DNA from: Bacillus sp. sid0103
GTDB taxonomy: Bacteria > Bacillota > Bacilli > Bacillales_B > DSM-18226
Reading direction: 5' to 3'
Assembly (NCBI RefSeq): GCF_019219025.1
Contig: NZ_JAHUWN010000023.1
Span: 48,849-112,848 of the forward strand
Length of the DNA: 64,000 nt
In this document: positions 27,484 through 35,198 of the stretch, piece after piece
Numbering within the stretch: the stretch's first letter is position 1
How the letters are laid out: each line of letters starts with the position of its first letter
Notes under the pieces: model-generated
What the model saw: the letters and a program-made list of their open reading frames with translations, nothing else
Told to the model about the DNA's origin: nothing
Databases searched by the model: none
Program-made: the position numbers and the translations under genes

Positions 27484-27678
27484 ATGTTTTCAAATATCGG
27501 AGTACCTGGATTGATTTTGATTTTAACACTTGCGTTAATTATATTTGGACCTAAGAAACTTCCAGAAATCGGTCGTGCATTCGGACAAACCTTGAAGGAG
27601 TTTAAAAAGTCGACACGTGAACTTACAGATGATGTTATGAAAGACATTGATGAAGACAAGAAAAACCTGACTAAATAA
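27484..27678 (+). CDS. tatA: Twin-arginine translocase subunit TatA
   Basis: 64 residues from ATG behind AAAGGGGATG. Short N-terminal span (about 7-21), the [23 protein letters not shown] hinge and amphipathic helix, then an acidic tail. Forms the pore of the Tat export system for folded proteins. With tatC it forms a minimal TatAC system. A hairpin follows, which would set a high TatA to TatC ratio. Confidence 0.95.
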   Translation: MFSNIGVPGLILILTLALIIFGPKKLPEIGRAFGQTLKEFKKSTRELTDDVMKDIDEDKKNLTK

Positions 27679-27710
27679 GGTGTGAGATTTTTTCTTACAC
27701 CTTTTCTTCT
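27679..27710 (+). terminator. Partial terminator between tatA and tatC
   Basis: GGTGTGAG/CTTACACC hairpin followed by TTTTCTTCTT. Confidence 0.65.
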
Positions 27711-27858
27711 TCGGGTTTAACCTATTAGAACACGTGAAAACTTGTTCAACTTAACAACGTGATTGCACATTTCTGTTAGAGTAAAATGGGAATGTTGATG
27801 TCAAAGAGCAACCTACACGTGCTCATCTTAAACCTATTGAAATTGGCAGGGGAAGTAA

Positions 27859-28599
27859 ATGGATGATAAAGAATTAAATTTAGTGGATCATTTAGAGGAA
27901 CTACGCAAACGAATTATTATTACTGCACTTGCATTCATAGTTTTTTTTATTGTAGGTTTTATCTATGTGGACGATATCTATAGATGGTTTGTTGGTAATA
28001 CCAAGCTAATGGTTCTTGGACCTAGTGATATTATGTGGATTTATTTCATGCTGGCAACCGTTGTGGCTGTTGCAGGCACGATTCCAGTTCTCGCATTGCA
28101 AATTTGGCTATTTGTTAGACCAGCATTGAGACCAGTTGAAAGAAGAATCACCCTTTCATATGTTCCAGCATTATTTTTCTTATTTATCATAGGACTAGCT
28201 TTTGGATATTTTGTTATTTTCCCTATGGTGCTGGAGTTTTTAGTGAACATGGGAAAAGATATGTTTGTCACAAACTTCACAGCCGAAAGGTATTTTAGCT
28301 TTATTATGAATATGACCCTGCCATTCGGGGTATTGTTTGAACTTCCTGTTGTTGTTATGTTTTTAACATCACTTGGGATCATCAATCCGTTTGTTCTCTC
28401 GAAAATTCGAAAATACGCTTATTTTGTATTGATTATTATCGCGGTTGTTATCACACCACCAGACTTTATGTCCGATTTTGTTGTAACTGTACCACTATTA
28501 CTTCTTTACGAAATCAGTATAAATTTATCGAAATTTGTTTATCGCAAACGGTTGAAGAAGCAGCAAGAAGAGGAAAAAGAAGAGACGATCGATGCATAG
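27859..28599 (+). CDS. tatC: Twin-arginine translocase subunit TatC
   Basis: 246 residues from ATG behind GGGGAAG. Six membrane spans. Conserved start LVDHLEELRKRII (about 8-20), then the cytoplasmic and periplasmic-side family motifs FRPALRPVERR-like (VRPALRPVERR, about 89-99) and FGVLFELPVVVMFL (about 156-169). It recognises twin-arginine signals. The C-terminus is a charged helix with KKQQEEEKEE. It lies 180 bases after tatA, with its own possible promoter in the gap. Confidence 0.95.
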   Translation: MDDKELNLVDHLEELRKRIIITALAFIVFFIVGFIYVDDIYRWFVGNTKLMVLGPSDIMWIYFMLATVVAVAGTIPVLALQIWLFVRPALRPVERRITLSYVPALFFLFIIGLAFGYFVIFPMVLEFLVNMGKDMFVTNFTAERYFSFIMNMTLPFGVLFELPVVVMFLTSLGIINPFVLSKIRKYAYFVLIIIAVVITPPDFMSDFVVTVPLLLLYEISINLSKFVYRKRLKKQQEEEKEETIDA

Positions 28600-28610
28600 A
28601 ATAGCATTTA

Positions 28611-28648
28611 AAAGGCCTTTAGGATATCATTCCCTTAAGGTCTTTTTT
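28611..28648 (+). terminator. Terminator of tatC
   Basis: AAAGGCCTTTAGG/CCTTAAGGTCTTT hairpin followed by T run. Confidence 0.75.
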
Positions 28649-28703
28649 GGTTGTTCTCAATTTATAAACTGTAAAATATTGGAGATAATTCCCGTGATTA
28701 TGA

Positions 28704-28739
28704 CAATAAATAAGCCCTCATTCTATAAAGAATGGGGGC
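28704..28739 (-). terminator. Terminator of sinR
   Basis: GCCCCCATTCT/AGAATGAGGGC on the minus strand followed by TTATTTATT. Confidence 0.75.
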
Positions 28740-28746
28740 AACTTAT

Positions 28747-29094
28747 TTAGTCTTTGTTCTGTTCTTTCATCCATGACTGGAATCGTATGTAGTTAAGATA
28801 CTCGTGAAAGTCTTCTTTTTTTAAACCGTCCTCAATTGCCTGCCGAATCAAAATCTTCCATTCTTCATCTAGTTCGCTTTCCTCAAATTTCTTTTGTTTA
28901 GATTCCTCTAGCAGATATTGAACGCTAGTATCTAATGGTCCAGCGACTTTGACCAAAAACTGAAGAGATGGATTAGTCTGTAAGCCTCTTTCCAGCTGGC
29001 TTAAATAGGACTTTGATACATCAGCCAACCTGCCCAATTCCGTAATCGAATACCCCTTTGCCTGTCTCAACCGTTTTATCTTTTGTCCGATCAT
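28747..29094 (-). CDS. sinR: Biofilm master repressor SinR
   Basis: 115 residues from ATG behind TTAGGAGATGAAGGTGAT. N-terminal HTH_3 domain: MIGQKIKRLRQAKGYSITEL, then ADVSKSYLSQLERGLQTNPSLQFLVKV pattern, nearly as in B. subtilis SinR. The C-terminal SinI/SlrR interaction helices are present (EEWKILIRQAIEDGLKKEDFHEYLNYIRFQ pattern, about 76-105). It is divergent from tasA, the known target class. No sinI homologue is encoded beside it or elsewhere in the window. Confidence 0.92.
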   Translation of the reverse strand: MIGQKIKRLRQAKGYSITELGRLADVSKSYLSQLERGLQTNPSLQFLVKVAGPLDTSVQYLLEESKQKKFEESELDEEWKILIRQAIEDGLKKEDFHEYLNYIRFQSWMKEQNKD

Positions 29095-29150
29095 ATCACC
29101 TTCATCTCCTAATATAAATAACCAAAAATACTACTTACAACATACATTAT

Positions 29151-29157
29151 AAAGAAC
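29151..29157 (-). promoter_or_regulatory. Canonical SinR-box-like motif in sinR leader region
   Basis: AAAGAAC, reverse complement GTTCTTT, matching the B. subtilis SinR consensus GTTCTYT; suggests autoregulation. Confidence 0.4.
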
Positions 29158-29225
29158 AAAAAGTTTTTTATAAAATACAAAATAGTGAGAAAACTAGAGA
29201 AAATAGGAGATATTCCTTATAAAAT

Positions 29226-29336
29226 GTTCGTTATTAAGAAAATTTGGCTATTTTTAAGGTTTTTCAAGTTCGTTATTTTGGCATATACTCAACTTATAAG
29301 TTCGATAATAAGAACGAAATGGTGATTGGAACGAAC
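29226..29336. promoter_or_regulatory. tasA promoter with GTTCGTT operator cluster
   Basis: -35 TTTTCA (29261-29266), 17 bases, -10 TATACT (29284-29289). GTTCGTT at 29226-29232 and 29268-29274, its reverse complement at 29330-29336, plus GTTCGAT (29300) facing AAGAAC (29310). One copy lies between -35 and -10. Resembles SinR boxes (GTTCTYT) with T to G at position 5. Confidence 0.6.
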
Positions 29337-29373
29337 TTATAAAAAAAAAAGGGTTTAAGAGGAGGAAAAGTAA

Positions 29374-30006
29374 ATGAGTATTAAAAAGAAATTAGGTTTG
29401 GGAGTTGCATCAGCTGCATTAGGTCTTTCATTAATCGGTGGAGGTACATATGCCTACTTTAATGATAAGGAAGTGACAAACAACACGTTTACAGCAGGTA
29501 CTTTGGATTTATCTGTTGATCCTTCAACTATCGTTGATGTTAGCAATATAAAACCAGGAGATACAATCGTTCGTCCATTCAAATTAATCAATGGTGGTAG
29601 CTTGGATATTTCTACAATTGATCTTTTAACTCAATATACTGTTGCTGATGCGAAAGGCAACAACACCGATGATTTCGGTAAACATATCAAGGTTCTTTTC
29701 CTTGAAAACGCCGATAAAACTGGTAATGGTTGGATAATTGGTGACTATAATGATGTAATTTCTCAAACAACATTATATGACCTACAACATCAGACTCCAG
29801 ATGCTGTTAAAAATGTACAAAGTTTCTGGTCATACTGGTTAGGATTGAATGGCGAAGGTAGCGGATTACCAGCAGGATCTAGCGACCAAATGTATGTGGC
29901 ATTTCAATTTGTAGACAATAATGCTGATCAAAACCAATTCCAAGGTGACTCTTTAAATCTTAAGTGGACATTTAATGCACACCAAGAAGCAGGAGAATTT
30001 AGATAA
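29374..30006 (+). CDS. calY: Biofilm matrix fibre protein TasA/CalY (camelysin family)
   Basis: 210 residues from ATG behind AGAGGAGGAAAAG. The SipW-type signal MSIKKKLGLGVASAALGLSL ... GGGTYAYF with cleavage after about 27 is typical of CalY. The mature part has NNTFTAGTLDLSVDP (about 36-50), KPGDTIVRPFKLINGGSLDIS and the end FQGDSLNLKWTFNAHQEAG. TasA/CalY polymerise into extracellular amyloid-like fibres. First gene after the SinR-type operators; here it precedes tapA and sipW, unlike the tapA-sipW-tasA order of B. subtilis. Confidence 0.93.
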   Translation: MSIKKKLGLGVASAALGLSLIGGGTYAYFNDKEVTNNTFTAGTLDLSVDPSTIVDVSNIKPGDTIVRPFKLINGGSLDISTIDLLTQYTVADAKGNNTDDFGKHIKVLFLENADKTGNGWIIGDYNDVISQTTLYDLQHQTPDAVKNVQSFWSYWLGLNGEGSGLPAGSSDQMYVAFQFVDNNADQNQFQGDSLNLKWTFNAHQEAGEFR

Positions 30007-30020
30007 TTTGATAAATGGGA

Positions 30021-30045
30021 AGGTGAGGAATTCTCACCTTTCTTA
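30021..30045 (+). terminator. Terminator or attenuator after tasA
   Basis: AGGTGAG/CTCACCT hairpin followed by TTCTT; would favour tasA over the downstream genes. Confidence 0.65.
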
Positions 30046-30056
30046 TAAATTCTTTT

Positions 30057-30104
30057 AATACTCTTCTCCTAATATAAATATATTTATGTTAGGAGAAGAG
30101 TATT
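30057..30104. repeat. 48-bp palindrome between tasA and tapA
   Basis: Two 24-base arms (30057-30080, 30081-30104), complementary except for one G-T pair, with no spacer. The left arm contains TCTCCTAATATAAATA, also present at 29105-29120 over the sinR ribosome binding site. Confidence 0.75.
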
Positions 30105-30154
30105 AAATCATAGTGCTTTTAAAAAACTTTTGAATTCCTTGAGTGGTGGGAGGC

Positions 30155-30964
30155 ATGATTAAAATTAGATACCCCAGGTTAGCTAAATTTAGAAAGAAAA
30201 ATCAAAAGTTAATACTCGCAATACAAATTGTAGCAATCTGGTACATAGCGTTTATAACAATTGGTTATTTAACTTCTAGTACTGGTGCATATTTCACTTC
30301 TAATGATATAGAATCTACTGAAATTCAAGCTGGATACTGGGATGAGAGTAAATTGAAGTTCATAAAAAAGGGCAATGATAACTTAAATGAGTTTATTTGT
30401 CCGGCAAATGAATTTGAAATATCTACAGTAATTAAGAATGTTGGAAAAACAGATATGTTTAGGGATGGTACTTATGAAGTTTATTATGTTGAAAATGGGC
30501 AACCAAGTGTAAACGGTAGTAAGGTAGCAGAGGGTAAAATTTCTAAACTACTAGAAGGGCAAGAGCTTGTTTTAACACAAAAAGTTACTAGCGAAGGCTT
30601 TTATATGTTTAAAACATCTGAAAATTCTGGGCAAAAAGAAGAAAAAGTAATATGGAGTGAAAAAATAAAGGTAAAATGTAAAGCGTCTAATTCACCTGAA
30701 AAAGAAGATAAGGTAGAGGGTGAAAAAGGTACAACTGAAAAAGAATCAGTCGAATCATCCGAATCCTCTGAAAAAGATGATAAACCTAAAGTAGAAGAAC
30801 CAAAAGAAGAAAAAGCTAAAGAAGAGTCTAAAACTGAACCAGAATCTGGAACAGTGAATTCAGATCCAAATAGTAGCAATCAAAATAATACCGTGAGTGA
30901 AAATAATAATACTTCAACGGTAACAAAGGAGGAACAGAAAGATAATGAAAGCCAAAACAATTAA
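30155..30964 (+). CDS. tapA: Fibre anchoring/assembly protein TapA-like
   Basis: 269 residues from ATG at 30155; GGGAGG lies very close, so the in-frame GTG codons at 30143/30146 remain possible. MIKIRYPRLAKFRKKNQKLI, a span (about 23-42) and SSTGAYFTS form a SipW-dependent signal like that of B. subtilis TapA. The middle is a beta-sandwich-like domain with two cysteines (FICPANEFEISTVIKN and KVKCKA). The C-terminal about 90 residues are low-complexity and highly charged (Glu, Lys, Ser, Asn). It overlaps sipW by 20 bases. Confidence 0.82.
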   Translation: MIKIRYPRLAKFRKKNQKLILAIQIVAIWYIAFITIGYLTSSTGAYFTSNDIESTEIQAGYWDESKLKFIKKGNDNLNEFICPANEFEISTVIKNVGKTDMFRDGTYEVYYVENGQPSVNGSKVAEGKISKLLEGQELVLTQKVTSEGFYMFKTSENSGQKEEKVIWSEKIKVKCKASNSPEKEDKVEGEKGTTEKESVESSESSEKDDKPKVEEPKEEKAKEESKTEPESGTVNSDPNSSNQNNTVSENNNTSTVTKEEQKDNESQNN

Positions 30965-31517
30965 GAAATGGGTTAGTAATATTACTACAACACTATTAAC
31001 AGTCCTACTAATATTTATGCTATTCATTGTAATTTCCTCAAAAGCAGCAGGAGGAGAGCCACAAGTATTTGGGTATCAACTTAAAACAGTCCTTTCAGGA
31101 TCAATGGAACCAGGCATTAAAACGGGATCTATTATCGCAGTTAAAATTGCCGGTGAAACAAATAAGTTTAAAAAAGGTGATGTAATTACTTTTAAAAAAG
31201 ATGAAAAAGATTTAGTTACGCATAGAATAGTTGAAGCAATAAAATCAGGGGATCAGATCATGTATAGAACAAAGGGAGATAACAACAAGTCAGAAGATTT
31301 AGATCCAGTTCTTTCACAAAATGTGGTAGCTGAGTACAAAGGCTTTACTATTCCATACTTGGGTTACTTTATGAATTTTACTCAATCAAAGAATGGTAAC
31401 TTATTGTTATTAGTATTACCTGGTTTATTGCTGTTAGGTTACTCTGTATTCACTATCTGGAGAACGATTTCTCAGATGGAGATAAAAGGTAAGGGAGGAG
31501 AAGAAAAGTCTGCATAG
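30945..31517 (+). CDS. sipW: ER-type signal peptidase SipW
   Basis: 190 residues from ATG behind AAAGGAGGAACAG. Type I signal peptidase of the archaeal/ER branch with a Ser-His pair: S53 in LSGSMEPGIKTGS and H93 in DLVTHRIVEA, then YRTKGDNNKSED (about 107-118). N-terminal span about 16-33 and a C-terminal span about 152-172. It processes TasA and TapA precursors. It starts inside tapA. Confidence 0.94.
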   Translation: MKAKTIKKWVSNITTTLLTVLLIFMLFIVISSKAAGGEPQVFGYQLKTVLSGSMEPGIKTGSIIAVKIAGETNKFKKGDVITFKKDEKDLVTHRIVEAIKSGDQIMYRTKGDNNKSEDLDPVLSQNVVAEYKGFTIPYLGYFMNFTQSKNGNLLLLVLPGLLLLGYSVFTIWRTISQMEIKGKGGEEKSA

Positions 31518-31577
31518 GAATAGGTAACTGATAGAACAAGTCAGCTACCAATCTCTCCATAGGAGGATAATTATTTT

Positions 31578-32183
31578 ATGAATCGATTGAGGTTAATTAC
31601 ATGCTCATTAATCGCTTTTCTACTTATTATAATTTTAAGTAATCCAGTTTCTGCAGAAGTTCAAGAGATTGATATAGTCACAACTCCAGAAAAGGTTTTG
31701 TTTGATATAACAAACATGAAGCCAGGGGATTGGGCAATTAGAGATTTGAAAATTAAAAATAGTGGAAAACAAGACTTTGATTATTTATTCTCGAGCAATA
31801 AAAAATCAGGATCAACCCAATTGTATAATGAGTTATTTTTAACTGTTACTCGTGGGGATACTGAACTTTATAAAGGTAAACTTGGCGGGTTTTCAAAGCT
31901 TGATACAAGATCACTAAAAAGTGGTGCTGAAGAGAGACTAACTTTAAGAGTCGACTTCCCTGAACATTTAGGAAATGAATATCAAAGACTGACAACTGAA
32001 GTAGAATTTAAGTTTTATGTAGAAGGTACATTAGGTGGAGTATTGCCAGTAGACGGACCTAAACTACCTAACACTGGAACTGATATGTTTAATATTCTTG
32101 TAGCAGGAGCATTATTAATCTTAACTGGTACTATCTTACAGTTCGTTCTAGCATGGCGTAGAAAAATTGCAAAACATGGTTAA
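31578..32183 (+). CDS. LPXTG-anchored TasA-like surface protein
   Basis: 201 residues from ATG behind TAGGAGGATAA. Standard signal peptide (to about VSA, residue 26), lacking the AYF motif of SipW substrates. The middle domain (ITNMKPGDWAIRDLKIKNSG, TLRVDFPEHLGNEYQ) resembles the TasA/CalY beta domain. The C-terminus is a full sortase signal: LPNTG at 163-167, hydrophobic span, then AWRRKIAKHG. It could tether fibres to the peptidoglycan. Last gene of the matrix cluster, 60 bases after sipW. Confidence 0.85.
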   Translation: MNRLRLITCSLIAFLLIIILSNPVSAEVQEIDIVTTPEKVLFDITNMKPGDWAIRDLKIKNSGKQDFDYLFSSNKKSGSTQLYNELFLTVTRGDTELYKGKLGGFSKLDTRSLKSGAEERLTLRVDFPEHLGNEYQRLTTEVEFKFYVEGTLGGVLPVDGPKLPNTGTDMFNILVAGALLILTGTILQFVLAWRRKIAKHG

Positions 32184-32187
32184 ACTA

Positions 32188-32214
32188 GCCTTGATAGGTA
32201 TATTTTATCAAGGC
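32188..32214 (+). terminator. Hairpin after the LPXTG gene
   Basis: GCCTTGATA/TATCAAGGC stem with a poor T run. Confidence 0.5.
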
Positions 32215-32286
32215 TTAATTCATATCTAAAATGATTAAGAAATACATATAAAAAGAACACGAGAAATTAGTGATGGAGCTGACAAT

Positions 32287-32508
32287 ATGTTAAAAAAACT
32301 CTGCCCCAAATGCCACCAGCCATCCTTCAGCAGCTGTGATTCTGGAAAATGGTTATGTCCAACATGCAACAACGATCTTACTTTTGTAAACCTCCAAGAT
32401 GCTGAAAAATGCAGATCTAAAAGACCCCAATTATACATAAAAAAAAACAATTTGCTCAAGATAACCCACAAATTAAACCATACACATTCCCATCTTTTGA
32501 CTAACTAA
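32287..32508 (+). CDS. Small zinc-ribbon protein
   Basis: 73 residues from ATG with GGAG eight bases upstream. CPKC (about 6-9) and CPTC (about 24-27) form a zinc ribbon (LCPKCHQPSFSSCDSGKWLC). The rest is polar and basic. Function unknown. The C-terminal half after about residue 45 has low complexity and may be a frameshifted or diverged tail. Confidence 0.55.
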   Translation: MLKKLCPKCHQPSFSSCDSGKWLCPTCNNDLTFVNLQDAEKCRSKRPQLYIKKNNLLKITHKLNHTHSHLLTN

Positions 32509-32601
32509 ACAAGTCATTCATCAGTGGCCTGTTTTTTGTCCCCCAAATAATAATTTTCCAAAAAATGTTCATAAATATTTTTAATCCTGGGCATATATAG
32601 A

Positions 32602-32630
32602 CACATTTCGAGATGTTAAAGGTGTATAAT
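32602..32630 (+). promoter_or_regulatory. Promoter of ypmP
   Basis: TATAAT at 32625-32630; -35 weak. Its position inside a longer in-frame ORF argues for the TTG start at 32664. Confidence 0.5.
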
Positions 32631-32663
32631 ATAGACAAACGGGTGAAAAAGAGGATTGATATT

Positions 32664-32915
32664 TTGTTATTCAAAAGCCTAGAGTTCAAAAATGATGTTG
32701 GACAGAAGGTTAAAGTTGTAGACATTCCTGTATTGGAGGAAGATAGCACTTATAAATTTATGATCCAAGTCCGTTTACAGACGCTTGTTGCGTCGCTCTA
32801 CAAGGAAGAAAGCTTGAAGAAATGCTACTCCTTTAAAGATTATTTGAAAAAGGTCATGAAGTGGCCAGAATATGAACACTTGTTTAAATTAGGAGAATTA
32901 AAGAATAACGCTTAA
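32664..32915 (+). CDS. ypmP: DUF2535 family protein YpmP
   Basis: 83 residues from TTG at 32664, nine bases after AGAGG; a longer in-frame ATG (32613) would lie upstream of the TATAAT. LLFKSLEFKNDVGQKVKVVDIPVL and YSFKDYLKKVMKWPEYEHLF fit the DUF2535 family; length equals B. subtilis YpmP. Function unknown. It leads the ypmP-ypmQRS neighbourhood, here interrupted by degV, MBL and ger genes. Confidence 0.78.
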   Translation: MLFKSLEFKNDVGQKVKVVDIPVLEEDSTYKFMIQVRLQTLVASLYKEESLKKCYSFKDYLKKVMKWPEYEHLFKLGELKNNA

Positions 32916-32923
32916 TGCATTCA

Positions 32924-32960
32924 GAGCACCGCTGGAGATTACCTTAGCGGTGCTCTTTTA
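32924..32960 (+). terminator. Terminator of ypmP
   Basis: GAGCACCGCT/AGCGGTGCTC hairpin then TTTTATTTT. Confidence 0.85.
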
Positions 32961-33053
32961 TTTTAGAAAAAACATGAAAAGTAATCGATGTTATTCCTTT
33001 CCAAACCTGTTAGATGTATAATACAAAACAGTATAGCTAGGGAAGTGACTGTT

Positions 33054-33896
33054 TTGAGTAAAATTAAAATCGTAACCGATTCCACATTGGACATGCCATT
33101 AGAAATGGCGGAACAACTGGGGATCGTTGTTGTACCTTTATCTGTAACAATAAATGGAGAATCATACTTAGATCGAGTGGACATAGATGTAGTTGAATAT
33201 CTTGACGTGATGAAAAATGCGGCTGAATTGCCGAAAAGTTCTCAACCTCCAGCTGGAACCTTTCTTGAAGTGTATGACCGGCTCGGGGAAGAAGGATATG
33301 AGGTATTATCGATCCATATGACAGGCAAAATGAGTGGTACTGTTCGCTCTGCTGAGAGTGCTGCCCAGATGACGAAAACGAAAGTGACTGTGGTTGACTC
33401 CATGTTTATTTCGTTAGCGCTCCAGTTCCAGGTGAAAGAAGCAGCAGCAATGGCGAAGCAGGGTAAGAGTATCGAGGAAATCCTTACTCGTCTTGACAAG
33501 GTCCGTGAACATACCAAGTTATATATAATGGTAGATACACTTGATAACTTGGTCAAGGGCGGCCGAATCGGTAAAGGGAAGGCGTTTATTGGCTCGTTAT
33601 TAAATATCAAGCCAATAGCCTCTCTTGAAGGGGCTGAATACACACCAGTTACCAAGGTCCGCAGTCATTCACAGGTGGTCAAATTCATGGCCAAGCAATT
33701 TGCGGAAGATGTAAAAGGGAAAACGATTCTTGGAGCTGGCTTGGTTCATGCTGATGCCTACGAATTATCATCTAAAGTAAAAGAAGCGATTACTGAATTA
33801 ACAGGCTACCAGGATATTTCCATTGACTTTACGGGTCCAACGATCAGCACACACACAGGTCCTGGTACAATAGCCTTAATGTATTATTTTGAATAG
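33054..33896 (+). CDS. DegV family fatty-acid-binding protein (second copy)
   Basis: 280 residues from TTG at 33054 behind GGGAAGTGA; TATAAT at about 33017 rules out the longer ORF. Start SKIKIVTDSTLDMP, LPKSSQPPAGTF (about 58-69) and MTGKMSGTVRS are DegV motifs. Likely a FakB-type acyl carrier for fatty-acid phosphorylation. More distant from the DegV at 7859 than recent duplicates would be. Confidence 0.9.
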   Translation: MSKIKIVTDSTLDMPLEMAEQLGIVVVPLSVTINGESYLDRVDIDVVEYLDVMKNAAELPKSSQPPAGTFLEVYDRLGEEGYEVLSIHMTGKMSGTVRSAESAAQMTKTKVTVVDSMFISLALQFQVKEAAAMAKQGKSIEEILTRLDKVREHTKLYIMVDTLDNLVKGGRIGKGKAFIGSLLNIKPIASLEGAEYTPVTKVRSHSQVVKFMAKQFAEDVKGKTILGAGLVHADAYELSSKVKEAITELTGYQDISIDFTGPTISTHTGPGTIALMYYFE

Positions 33897-33903
33897 CAAA
33901 AAA

Positions 33904-33930
33904 GGATGGTGCCTGACACCATCCTTTTTA
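33904..33930. terminator. Bidirectional terminator degV / MBL gene
   Basis: GGATGGTG/CACCATCC hairpin with A and T runs on its flanks. Confidence 0.85.
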
Positions 33931-34818
33931 TTTACTCATTACAAGCTCTGTTTTTGATTCAGGTATTGAAAGCCCGAGCCTGTGAAGATGCTTACGAATA
34001 CCACTTCTTTCCCATGTTAAGAGGAGGTTTTTTTCCAAACTTTTTTTCGGATAAAAGATGCCGATCTTTGTCAGTTCCTCAAATGTTAGCCCTTGGCGGA
34101 CGTATTGATCAATGGTTTCATCGCGCTTCTCAATAATGGCAAGGAATTGATCCATTGCCTGTTTAAATTCTTGCTTAGTAAATATCCCTTTCTGATGCCC
34201 TGTAATATAAGTATCCGCATCAAGGCTAAGCAGACGTTTGCCTGAAGTAATGAAATCATCGATGTTTCCATCTGTCCCATTATACCAAGGGCCAAAGGAT
34301 GTCATGTCATAATCCCCAACATAGACCACACCTAAATCAGGAAAATAGGGGCAAGAAAGGCCGCTGGTATGTCCAGGAGTATGTAAAAATAGGACGTTCA
34401 CATCACCAAAGGTATAGTTGATTTCATACTCAAACGTGCCTGAAATTTCCCCTAGATTTTTCACCAATTCCTGCGGAAGCGACTTTTTCCACTTTTCAAC
34501 ACCATCGTCTCCCCATTCTTGATAGACACCATTGGCCTGTGCAACACCTTCGATCTTAAGTGATGTTTCAAATTCGATCGGGTTGATTAATTTTGTTGCA
34601 TCGGTAAACAAATGGTTGTGAAGAGTATGATCGGGATGGTAATGAGTATTAATGATTAACTCTATCCCATATTCCCGGTCCACCTCTAACAGTAAGTGAG
34701 CGTCCGCCCCGCTATCGATTAACACTTTTTCCGAACAATCAATGAATAGACTGCGGGAAAAGGGAACTTTACTATAGTTAGGACCTTCCAAAATCATAAT
34801 CGGACCAATTCGATTCAT
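33928..34818 (-). CDS. MBL-fold metallo-hydrolase
   Basis: 296 residues from ATG at 34818, spaced six bases after GAGGTG (ATG 34821 also possible). Metal motif NTHYHPDHTLHN (HxHxDH), then HTPGHTSGL, VGDYD and ITGHQKG, all metallo-beta-lactamase fold ligands. The C-terminal helical extension (about 220-296) may be a substrate lid, as in some MBL thioesterases or lactonases. Substrate unknown. Monocistronic. Confidence 0.85.
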   Translation of the reverse strand: MNRIGPIMILEGPNYSKVPFSRSLFIDCSEKVLIDSGADAHLLLEVDREYGIELIINTHYHPDHTLHNHLFTDATKLINPIEFETSLKIEGVAQANGVYQEWGDDGVEKWKKSLPQELVKNLGEISGTFEYEINYTFGDVNVLFLHTPGHTSGLSCPYFPDLGVVYVGDYDMTSFGPWYNGTDGNIDDFITSGKRLLSLDADTYITGHQKGIFTKQEFKQAMDQFLAIIEKRDETIDQYVRQGLTFEELTKIGIFYPKKSLEKNLLLTWERSGIRKHLHRLGLSIPESKTELVMSK

Positions 34819-34846
34819 CATTATCACCTCAAAGCGTTTTTATTAG

Positions 34847-35034
34847 TAGGCTATGTTAAAACTTATTGTTGATTTTGGCACCCTGTTGATTGGAGAGGAA
34901 GGCGCGAAGACTCCTGCGGGAGGACGGGGCAGGGGAGACCCCGCAGGAGCGTAGCGACGAGGAGGCTCCCCGGACCGCCCGCGGAAAGCGAAGCGCCTGG
35001 AGCGGAAATCAACAGGCAAGTGTAACAGAGCCTA
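34847..35034. mobile_element. MITE-like repeat element, 188 bp
   Basis: Terminal inverted repeats TAGGCTATGTTAAAACTT and AAGTGTAACAGAGCCTA (few mismatches), flanked by a TTAG duplication (34843-34846 and 35035-35038). The GC-rich centre carries GACTCCTGCGGGAGG, CCCGCAGGAGCG and CGGAAAGCGAAGCGCC, a dispersed repeat type of Bacillaceae. No ORF, so mobility would need a transposase in trans. Confidence 0.75.
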
Positions 35035-35198
35035 TTAGTTAAGCATACAAATTATATTATGAATGAATGTTCATTCATAATATCACAAATCTCTCATAAA
35101 AGAAACATTTCTGGTGCCTGATACCCATTCATTTTCTTTTGGTTAAAATTAGATTTTTTGGTAAAGATAAAAAAAATTGAACGATTAAGGTGTTGCCG

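Noticed and set aside
27720..27760. ECF promoter between tatA and tatC
   Set aside because: TGAAAA with CGTG at 17 bases deviates at both boxes.
32501..32749. 82-codon minus-strand ORF over ypmP
   Set aside because: Antisense to ypmP and its promoter; no ribosome binding site.
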